From NCBI GenBank assembly GCA_050732575.1, contig JBOHRF010000311.1:1-6206 (forward strand): a stretch of DNA of 6,206 nucleotides. Direction: 5' to 3'. Made by a program: the position numbers and the translations under genes. Positions 1 through 5,052 of this stretch are shown piece after piece. Origin of the DNA: JBBDWZ01 sp050732575 (GTDB taxonomy: Bacteria > Gemmatimonadota > Gemmatimonadetes > Longimicrobiales > RSA9). Within the stretch, counting starts at the first letter, position 1. Each line of letters starts with the position of its first letter. The notes under the pieces are model-generated. The model was not told the origin of the DNA. It searched no databases and saw only the letters and a list, made by a program, of their open reading frames with translations.

Positions 1-45
1 ATACCAATGGTGTGCACGTGCTGGAAAACCGGGAAGAAGGGAAAA

Positions 46-75
46 GGGGAAGAGAGGACGTTACGGGGAAGAGAG
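46..75 (+). repeat. Tandem purine-rich motif in the rpe leader
   Basis: The 11-mer GGGGAAGAGAG occurs at 46-56 and again at 65-75, 19 bp apart, within an almost all-purine leader (about 30-57 and 65-76). The second copy lies 7 bp upstream of the rpe ATG and its GAGAG end is the only ribosome-binding candidate for that gene. The first copy may be a simple duplication of the same element. No convincing -10/-35 pair is visible in the 82 bp available. Confidence 0.5.
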
Positions 76-82
76 ATATCGA

Positions 83-769
83 ATGACGGTCAAGATCGCG
101 CCATCGATTCTCTCCGCCGATTTCGCGCGCCTGGGTGATGCCGTGCAGGAAGCGGAAGCGGCGGGCGCGGACTGGATCCACGTGGATGTGATGGATGGTC
201 ACTTCGTGCCCAACATCACGATCGGCGTGCCCGTAGTGGCAGCCCTGCGCCGCGTGACCAAACTGCCGCTCGACGTACATCTCATGATTGAAAAGCCGGA
301 GCATTTCACGAATGCCTTCATCGATGCGGGCGCGGACTACTTGACCGTACACGTGGAAGCTGCACGGCATCTGCATCGCACCATTGAGAGTATTCGCGAG
401 CGCGGCGCCAAGCCGGGTGTTTCACTCAATCCTGCCACATCGGTCAGTACGCTGGTCGACATTCTGCCCTTCATCGATGTGGTGTTGGTGATGAGCGTCA
501 ATCCGGGGTTCGGCGGCCAGCGCTACATTCCGACCAGCGCTGAGAGAATTGCCGCGGTGCGCGCCCAGTTGGACGAGCGCAATTTGTGGGGCGTGGAGCT
601 GGAAGTGGATGGTGGCATCACTCGTGAAACGGCGGCGGAGGTCGTGGCGGCGGGCGCCACTGTGCTGGTAGCCGGCGCTGCCGTGTTCAACGCGCAGTCC
701 GCCGTGGCGCAGAACATTGCTGCCCTGCGCGCCGCCGCCAGCGTTGAGCGCGCCTCGCCGCGCCGCTAG
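83..769 (+). CDS. rpe: Ribulose-phosphate 3-epimerase
   Basis: This cytoplasmic TIM-barrel enzyme interconverts D-ribulose 5-phosphate and D-xylulose 5-phosphate in the pentose phosphate pathway and, in autotrophs, the Calvin cycle. The 228-residue product has the usual family length. It shows the N-terminal signature KIAPSILSADF (4-14), the metal and catalytic segment HVDVMDGHFVPN (33-44), DVHLMI (64-69), the loop VMSVNPGFGGQ (136-146) and EVDGGI (174-179). By family knowledge the divalent-metal ligands are His33, Asp35, His66 and Asp176, with the two aspartates acting as acid/base catalysts. All four are present. The ATG at 83 places the conserved start of the barrel at residue 4, so the start is secure, although the Shine-Dalgarno is weak (GAGAG, 7 bp upstream). 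A tRNA-Leu gene begins 15 bp after the stop with no terminator between them, so co-transcription is possible. The gene looks intact and functional. Confidence 0.97.
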   Translation: MTVKIAPSILSADFARLGDAVQEAEAAGADWIHVDVMDGHFVPNITIGVPVVAALRRVTKLPLDVHLMIEKPEHFTNAFIDAGADYLTVHVEAARHLHRTIESIRERGAKPGVSLNPATSVSTLVDILPFIDVVLVMSVNPGFGGQRYIPTSAERIAAVRAQLDERNLWGVELEVDGGITRETAAEVVAAGATVLVAGAAVFNAQSAVAQNIAALRAAASVERASPRR

Positions 770-784
770 ATTCGTAGCTGCATT

Positions 785-870
785 GCCGGGGTGGCGGAAT
801 CGGCAGACGCAGCGGACTTAAAATCCGCGGGCCCGAGAGGGCCGTCCGGGTTCGAGTCCCGGCCTCGGCA
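785..870 (+). tRNA. tRNA-Leu (anticodon UAA)
   Basis: The 86-nt class II tRNA folds fully by eye. The acceptor stem GCCGGGG (785-791) pairs with CCTCGGC (863-869) with one G-U, and A870 is the discriminator base. The anticodon stem GCGGA (812-816) pairs with TCCGC (824-828) around the loop CTTAAAA, giving anticodon TAA at 819-821, which reads UUA and by wobble UUG. A long variable arm (GGGCCC...GGGCC, about 829-843) is typical of leucine tRNAs. The T arm is CCGGG-TTCGAGT-CCCGG (846-862). The 3' CCA is not encoded, so it must be added after transcription. Confidence 0.97.
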
Positions 871-920
871 TCACGAGCACTGTCCAAACCACGAGCAGCC
901 TCGCAAATCCAGTGCGGCCC
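871..920. other. Convergent gap between tRNA-Leu and the permease gene
   Basis: This short spacer separates two convergent transcription units. It contains no hairpin followed by a T-run on either strand, so no intrinsic terminator can be called. It contains an 8-bp direct repeat CACGAGCA (872-879 and 890-897) and one copy of a 17-bp sequence that recurs inside the permease gene. Confidence 0.6.
902..918 (+). repeat. 17-bp exact repeat, copy 1 (second copy at 1924-1940)
   Basis: The sequence CGCAAATCCAGTGCGGC at 902-918 is identical to 1924-1940, in the same orientation. The second copy lies inside the permease gene, where read on the minus strand it encodes Ala-Leu-Asp-Leu-Arg. Copy 1 lies just beyond that gene's stop codon. 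The match ends at both edges. It may mark a small duplication of permease coding sequence or gene conversion, but coincidence cannot be excluded. Confidence 0.5.
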
Positions 921-3326
921 TCAATCCACGCGCAGCGCGACCATCGGATCCACGCGCGCGGCACGTCGTCCGGGAATCAGGCAGGCCACCAGCGTCACAC
1001 TGCCCATCAAAACCACCACGGCAGTTACGATCAATGAATCGAATGGACTCACACCATACAGCTGAGACGCGAAGAGTCTGCCGGCCGCAAAGGCGAGGAT
1101 GAGTCCGATAGATGCGCCCAGTGCCACGAGTCGGACGCCCTCCCGGGCAATGAGCTGGAGCACTCCGCGGGGCAGCGCGCCGAGGGCCATGCGCACGCCG
1201 ATCTCGTGCGTGCGCAGGGTCACGATGTAGGCGGTGACACCGTAGAGGCCGAGCGAAGCGAGAAGCAAGGCCAGCGCGCCAAAGATGCTGAGCAACGTCG
1301 AGACCATGCGCGGCGCGAATTGCGCCTCGTAGCGGATCTGCTGGAAGGTGCGGTACTCCGCAGCCAGCCCCGGGTGCAGTCCGTTCAACGCGCTGCGGAT
1401 CGGTGCGATGAGCCTGCCGGGCGGACCCTGTGTACGCACCTGCAGCGTGAGGCTGGGATCGTAGTACTGGTGGATGCTCATGAGCAGGATGGGCTCGGCG
1501 TCGTAGGCCGCGGACTCGTAGCGCACATCGGCCACTATGCCCACGATCTCCCAGGTTATGCTGTCGAGTACAACGTGTTTGCCCAGCGGTTCGGTGGTAG
1601 GGAAGTATTGGCGCACGAACGCGCGGTTCACGAGCAGCACGGGTGCGGCGCCCGCGCGGTCGCTGTGAGAAAGCGGCCGGCCGCGAAGTACCGGCACGTC
1701 GAGCGTGGCCAGGTAATCGGTCCCGATCAAGTTGTAGCTGAGACCAACGTCGCGCGTGCGGAACGCATCGTGTTCGGGCAGCGTCACGCTGCTCGACCAG
1801 TGCCTGCCGCCACTCGGCACTGTGGTGGAAAGCGTGGCGGACTGCACGCCGGGCAGCCCGGCGATGCGTTCCTGAATGCGATCGGCCAGGGCGCGGCCCT
1901 GTTCCACGTTCAAATTCAAGGTGCGCAAATCCAGTGCGGCGGCCAGCAGATTACTTTCGTTGATACCACTGTTCGCGGTGCGCAACTCGAGCAGCGCGCG
2001 CAGGAACAATCCGGACAGCACGAGCAGCAACACGGACAGCGAGATCTGCGAGGTCACCAATGTACTACGCAGCCAGGATCGCGCGGGCGCCACGGTGCGG
2101 GAGGACTGCTTCAGCGTGTCGGTTAGTGTGACGCGCGTGGCCTGCAGCGCAGGCATCACACCGAACACGATCCCGGTCAACAGGGCAACCGCCAGCGTGT
2201 AGAGCAGCACTCTGTGGTCAGGCGCGGGGTTGATGGCGGCGGGCAGATCAAACGCGCGCAGCAGGTCCGATCCCCAGAGCGCGAGCAGCAGCCCGAGCAC
2301 TCCGCCACCCAACCCGAGAAGTACGCTTTCTACGAGCAGCTGCCGAATCAGCCGAACGCGGCCGGCACCCAGCGAGAGCCGGATGGCGATCTCACGTTGA
2401 CGCGCCAACCCACGGGCGAGCAGGATATTGGCCACGTTCGCGCAGGCGATCAGCAGGACCAGCCCTACCACGGAGTTGAGCAGCACGAAGACAGTGCTGA
2501 TTTCTCCGTTGGCACGCCGCTGCACCAGCGTGCCGGCTGGCAGCACCGTGAAGCGGAGGGATTCCCATTCTGCGCCGTGCGCAACGGCCAGATTGCGCGC
2601 GGCATTGCTGGCGGCTGCCTGTGCCCGCTCGATGGGAACACCGGGCTGGAGCCGGGCGATGACGCCGAAACCATGGGCATTCTGGGTGAGAAACCGGTCG
2701 TCAGCGCCCAGGACGTGGCGAAAACTCATTAACGGAAGCCAGACCGCAATGGCTTCGTCCGGCTCAGTGCCGGCAAAGGCCGCGGGCGCAACGCCAATGA
2801 TCGTGTATGGCCGCCCGCTCACTTGAATGGTGCGGCCGATCGCGGCTGGATCACTCGCCATCCGCGCCTGCCAGTACGCGTGCGTGATCACGACAACCGG
2901 CTCGGCATCGTTGGCCCGGTCATCGGAAGCGCTCATGAAACGACCGTGCAGCGGCCGCACACCGACCAGATCGAAATACTGGGCGGTCACTAGCATGGCC
3001 TGCGCGAGCGATACGTCATCGCCCTGGCCAATGCTGATGCGTGCGCTCCGATACGCGGCCACTCCGGCGAACACGCTGCTCAGCGCATGTGCGGCCTGGA
3101 ATTCCGGATACGATGAGGAACGGAACTGCTCGGTCCCCCAGCCCGAATGCACGCGCACCAGCCGCTCCGGCTCGTGCACGGGCAGCGGCCGAAGGAAGAG
3201 AGCGTTAGTGAACGAGAAGATGGTTGTGTTGGCGCCCACACCCAGGCCCAGGCACAGAATCACCATGAGCGCAGCACCCGGCGCCTTGCCGAGTGATCGA
3301 ATCGCATAGCGGATGTCGTTGAACAA
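921..3326 (-). CDS. ABC transporter permease, FtsX/MacB type (ADOP family)
   Basis: This inner-membrane protein has two tandem halves, each a MacB-like periplasmic domain plus FtsX-type helices, as in the acidobacterial duplicated orphan permeases. Counting from the TTG start (801 residues), DIRYAIRSLGKAPG (3-16) precedes transmembrane helix 1 (about 17-39) with the family signature LGVGANTTIFS. A first periplasmic domain follows (about 45-265). Helices lie near 276-302, 328-351 and 374-395. The second half begins with a helix near 421-443, then a periplasmic domain (450-670) and helices near 675-701, 729-753 and 765-787. The repeated FtsX motifs LGAGRVRLIRQLL and LGALPRGVLQLIA occur in the two halves, and the C-terminus RVDPMVALRVD is typical. 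A GTG start at 3353 would add nine residues. TTG at 3326 is preferred because GGAGAGG sits 5 bp upstream and the family usually begins right before this motif. There is no ATPase gene and no PadR-type regulator beside it. The substrate is unknown; macrolide, peptide or lipoprotein export roles are known only for MacB relatives. Confidence 0.93.
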   Translation of the reverse strand: MFNDIRYAIRSLGKAPGAALMVILCLGLGVGANTTIFSFTNALFLRPLPVHEPERLVRVHSGWGTEQFRSSSYPEFQAAHALSSVFAGVAAYRSARISIGQGDDVSLAQAMLVTAQYFDLVGVRPLHGRFMSASDDRANDAEPVVVITHAYWQARMASDPAAIGRTIQVSGRPYTIIGVAPAAFAGTEPDEAIAVWLPLMSFRHVLGADDRFLTQNAHGFGVIARLQPGVPIERAQAAASNAARNLAVAHGAEWESLRFTVLPAGTLVQRRANGEISTVFVLLNSVVGLVLLIACANVANILLARGLARQREIAIRLSLGAGRVRLIRQLLVESVLLGLGGGVLGLLLALWGSDLLRAFDLPAAINPAPDHRVLLYTLAVALLTGIVFGVMPALQATRVTLTDTLKQSSRTVAPARSWLRSTLVTSQISLSVLLLVLSGLFLRALLELRTANSGINESNLLAAALDLRTLNLNVEQGRALADRIQERIAGLPGVQSATLSTTVPSGGRHWSSSVTLPEHDAFRTRDVGLSYNLIGTDYLATLDVPVLRGRPLSHSDRAGAAPVLLVNRAFVRQYFPTTEPLGKHVVLDSITWEIVGIVADVRYESAAYDAEPILLMSIHQYYDPSLTLQVRTQGPPGRLIAPIRSALNGLHPGLAAEYRTFQQIRYEAQFAPRMVSTLLSIFGALALLLASLGLYGVTAYIVTLRTHEIGVRMALGALPRGVLQLIAREGVRLVALGASIGLILAFAAGRLFASQLYGVSPFDSLIVTAVVVLMGSVTLVACLIPGRRAARVDPMVALRVD

Positions 3327-3331
3327 GAAGA

Positions 3332-3338
3332 CCTCTCC
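3332..3338 (-). promoter_or_regulatory. Shine-Dalgarno deciding the permease start
   Basis: Read on the minus strand, the sequence GGAGAGG is followed by a 5-bp spacer (CTTCT) and TTG at 3326. The upstream GTG codons at 3353 and 3347 have no comparable purine-rich site in front of them. This supports TTG as the initiator. Confidence 0.65.
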
Positions 3339-3558
3339 AGTGGGCACGCGCACGGCGCGCGACTATGGTTTCCGAATGGAAGCCGCGCGCCAGACGGCGC
3401 GGAACGGGAATGTCATGGTGGTGCAAGCACTTGCGTGCGTCCCGGCCAGCACCGGCGCAAAGCGGAGTGTGCGGCTTCGGGAATCGCGGTACCACACGCG
3501 ATCAGCTGCGCTTGGCAGGTCCCACCCGATCCGTGCGCTCCCAATCGCCAGCAAGACG
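3339..3558. other. Non-coding stretch upstream of the permease
   Basis: No gene can be supported here. Several short open frames exist on both strands, but none resembles a known family or has a good ribosome-binding site. The permease promoter should lie here on the minus strand. A weak -10-like CATAGT, read on the minus strand at about 3361-3366, has no matching -35, so no promoter is called. Confidence 0.5.
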
Positions 3559-3584
3559 AGCAGGCTTTTTCTGAGCCTGCTTTT
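3559..3584 (+). terminator. Orphan Rho-independent terminator
   Basis: A perfect 8-bp stem AGCAGGCT (3559-3566) / AGCCTGCT (3574-3581) encloses the 7-nt loop TTTTCTG and is followed by T's through 3584. The T-run sits on the plus-strand side only, so it would stop forward transcripts. No intact forward gene precedes it: the nearest upstream sequence is the start of the divergent permease. It may be left over from a lost gene. The T-run is short, so strength is uncertain. Confidence 0.6.
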
Positions 3585-3619
3585 GTCGGCCAGATGCCCA
3601 ATGGCAAGCAACGCGCGTC

Positions 3620-3793
3620 AACCCACGCCAGTGTTCACGGCTGGCCGCCGCGCGCCTGCGCCATCTGCGCCCACACCCATTGATCGAGGACAACGCCGTG
3701 CGCGGTGATCCCACATCGATCGTCAATCTGACCGCGGGGTATCGGCGCGGCCCCGTCCGAGTCACGTTGTCACTGCTGAATGCGCTGGGGTGA
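3620..3793 (+). pseudogene. TonB-dependent receptor, C-terminal relic
   Basis: In the frame read from 3650 to 3790 the translation contains ARLRHLRPHPLIEDN (3650-3694), then VRGDPTSIVNLTAGYRRG (3698-3751) and PVRVTLSLLNALG (3752-3790), ending at TGA 3791-3793. This matches the end of the beta-barrel of TonB-dependent outer-membrane receptors, where a strand of the form RLRH.G.RPLIEDNSVR is followed by a GYR strand and LNLFD-like sequence. Intact receptors have several hundred residues before this point and roughly 30-40 after it, usually with an SRLPGEP motif and a final HP..PR strand. None of that is found nearby. A VHGW-like segment in another frame (about 3634-3646) and an aspartate-rich DVGAVDL after the stop (3793-3813) suggest frameshifts at both edges. 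There is no start codon context or ribosome-binding site. The assignment rests on motif recognition without a database search, and the relic is certainly non-functional. Confidence 0.75.
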
Positions 3794-3795
3794 TG

Positions 3796-3829
3796 TCGGT
3801 GCGGTCGATCTCGGCATCGATCGCACCGA
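3796..3829. repeat. Inverted repeat with 14-bp arms
   Basis: The arm TCGGTGCGGTCGAT (3796-3809) pairs with ATCGATCGCACCGA (3816-3829) through thirteen Watson-Crick pairs and one G-U (3804 with 3821), around the 6-nt loop CTCGGC. The hairpin starts 2 bp after the stop of the receptor relic. There is no T-run after it on the plus strand, so it is not a classic terminator. It could be an mRNA-end stabiliser, a regulator-binding palindrome or a small repeat element. Confidence 0.7.
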
Positions 3830-4023
3830 TGATGTGGATGGCGGATAGTTCGTTCAGTATGTACGTATGCCTCTGCAGTGTTCGGCTGTAAGAAATCCGA
3901 CCAATGACAAACACCAGGATCCGACCTGTAGGATAGGTCCAGATGACTATCGACTTCGACACGCGCACGCGGGACGGTCGCGGCAGAGGAGTCTGGACGA
4001 GCCTGGCAAGACCGGGCCGTGAA
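3830..4023. other. Intergenic region upstream of the exported-protein gene
   Basis: I see no supported gene. A 68-codon reverse-strand frame (3762-3968) crosses the receptor relic and the inverted repeat and matches no family I recognise. The GC content drops locally around 3850-3945, as expected for a regulatory region. No -35/-10 pair good enough to call was found for the gene at 4038. Confidence 0.45.
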
Positions 4024-4029
4024 GAGGAG
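4024..4029 (+). promoter_or_regulatory. Shine-Dalgarno for the exported-protein gene
   Basis: GAGGAG ends 8 bp before ATG 4038. A second AGGAG (4032-4036) is only 1 bp from the ATG, too close to act. The site supports the 4038 start, which also gives a complete signal peptide. Confidence 0.65.
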
Positions 4030-4037
4030 TCAGGAGT

Positions 4038-4814
4038 ATGCGGACGCGCTTATTGACAATGATCAGCATTTCCGTTCTTGCCGCGCCGCTGGGCGTGCAT
4101 TCGCAGGTACCGGAGTACGAGCGCATGCCGCGCGGATTCAACAAGCACGCAATCTCGGTGGACGCCTCCGATGTGTGTCCGGCGGGCGGCCGCACAAACG
4201 CGGATCTGCAACGACGGATGAACCGGATTGATCCGATTCCCACCTACGGCTGGGTCTGGGTGACGCTTGATGCGATCAGGAAGCTCGATTGGCCTCGCGC
4301 AGCCAATCGCGTCGATCGCTTCAGTTGGGACGCGATTCTCACGCCCGCGCAGCGCGATTCCGTACGCGCCTACGAGGGCACGCCGGTGGCGGTCGACGGC
4401 TTTCTGATGGTCGACAACCGCAGGAGGCTCCCGGTTATCGCGGCCGGATTACTGGACAAGGCGAGCACGAACTGCGGCCGGAGAGGCGGCGAGCAGGAGG
4501 ACTGGCACTTTTTGTTGACCAGAAACCAAACCGAGACGCGCACGGATGCGATCGTGGTTACGGTCACACCGCAGATGCGGCAAGCAGGATGGAACCTCGC
4601 GAAGTTAGATGAGATCGCGCGGCGAGGAGTGATGGTTCGAATTTGGGGCTGGCTGCTATTTGACCAGGAGCACCCGGAGCAGATCATGGTGCGTAGCAAG
4701 CGAACCAAGGGTCGTGTCACGCCGTGGGTGGTGCATCCGATCGTCGAGATCGAAGTTTTTCAGGACATGCAGACATTGGTCCCCCTAAAAGATTGGGGCA
4801 ATCGCCGGCGCTAG
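4038..4814 (+). CDS. Exported protein of an unnamed conserved family
   Basis: The 258-residue product has an N-terminal signal peptide: MRTR, a hydrophobic core at about residues 5-20 and a likely signal-peptidase I site after Val-His-Ser (20-22). It is therefore periplasmic or secreted. The mature part is soluble, with no other membrane segment. The central region VAVDGFLMV (117-125), STNC (143-146), EDWHFLL (154-160), AIVVTVTPQMR (171-181), VRIWGWLLFDQEHPEQ (200-215) and PWVVHPIVEIEV (229-240) resembles hypothetical bacterial proteins that usually read GWLLFDPEHP and TLWEIHPI. Those have the look of a small beta-barrel (OB-like) fold, and some carry a Cys and an Asp-x-His in the same positions. 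I recognise the pattern but no biochemical function. Cys146 and His157 are candidate ligand or catalytic residues by inference only. The C-terminus VPLKDW is also a family-like ending. The start is supported by the Shine-Dalgarno at 4024-4029. The gene stands alone, with a decayed receptor upstream and a peroxidase downstream. Confidence 0.85.
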   Translation: MRTRLLTMISISVLAAPLGVHSQVPEYERMPRGFNKHAISVDASDVCPAGGRTNADLQRRMNRIDPIPTYGWVWVTLDAIRKLDWPRAANRVDRFSWDAILTPAQRDSVRAYEGTPVAVDGFLMVDNRRRLPVIAAGLLDKASTNCGRRGGEQEDWHFLLTRNQTETRTDAIVVTVTPQMRQAGWNLAKLDEIARRGVMVRIWGWLLFDQEHPEQIMVRSKRTKGRVTPWVVHPIVEIEVFQDMQTLVPLKDWGNRRR

Positions 4815-5041
4815 TATTGTGTAGCCGAAGTAACGTGCGCACCGAAAGCCGTGCTGCGCCCGCAGCGCAAGGCGCGGCGACGCAGGCATAGCAGCGCTAT
4901 TTCAAGGAGTCCGCATCGCGCGCTGCGGGATGCAGCGCCGCTCGAACAACACTAGTCTGCACGCACCAGTCATCGGATCCACCCGGGTTTGCCGGCCGTC
5001 GGTCTCCTGCGTATACCCATCAGATCCTCACGATCCAACTC
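4815..5041. other. Intergenic region with small GC-rich hairpins
   Basis: No gene is supported. GCAGCGC occurs at 4862-4868, 4891-4897 and 4932-4938. Two copies close stem-loops: GTGCTGC (4851-4857) with GCAGCGC (4862-4868), and GCGCTGC (4920-4926) with GCAGCGC (4932-4938). A third small hairpin is ATAGC (4888-4892) / GCTAT (4896-4900) followed by TTTC, a weak terminator at best for the preceding gene. The far end carries the promoter of the peroxidase gene. Confidence 0.5.
4989..5017 (+). promoter_or_regulatory. Putative sigma70-type promoter of the peroxidase gene
   Basis: TTGCCG (4989-4994) and TATACC (5012-5017) are separated by exactly 17 bp. Each matches four of six consensus positions. 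Transcription would start near 5024, leaving a leader of about 30 nt before the strong Shine-Dalgarno and ATG 5053. This is a prediction by eye. Confidence 0.45.
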
Positions 5042-5047
5042 AGGAGG
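5042..5047 (+). promoter_or_regulatory. Strong Shine-Dalgarno for the peroxidase leader
   Basis: AGGAGG lies 5 bp upstream of ATG 5053, a near-ideal site. It marks 5053 as the ancestral start, which matters because the frame opened there meets an amber codon at 5128-5130. Confidence 0.75.
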
Positions 5048-5052
5048 CAAGG

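Noticed and set aside
871..920. Possible integration (att) site at the tRNA 3' end
   Set aside because: No copy of the tRNA 3' end is repeated in the window and no integrase gene is present.
791..1102. 103-codon forward open frame
   Set aside because: It runs through the tRNA-Leu gene and into the antisense of the permease end. The tRNA explains its beginning.
1206..2126. 306-codon forward open frame antisense to the permease
   Set aside because: It is rich in Gln, Arg, His and Gly, matches no family, lacks a ribosome-binding site and is fully antisense to a gene with strong family motifs.
2214..2732. 172-codon forward open frame
   Set aside because: Low-complexity translation from the antisense strand of the permease. 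No domain or start signal.
2827..3309. 160-codon forward open frame
   Set aside because: Antisense shadow of the permease N-terminal half, no recognisable protein features.
3363..3611. 82-codon reverse frame starting LAIGHLADKSR
   Set aside because: The first few residues recall a lytic-transglycosylase segment, but the rest shows no similarity. The terminator hairpin lies inside it and there is no Shine-Dalgarno.
3762..3968. 68-codon reverse frame
   Set aside because: It overlaps the receptor relic and the inverted repeat and has no known family features or start signal.
4053..4058. Perfect TTGACA -35 box
   Set aside because: It lies inside the exported-protein coding sequence and has no -10-like hexamer 16-18 bp downstream.
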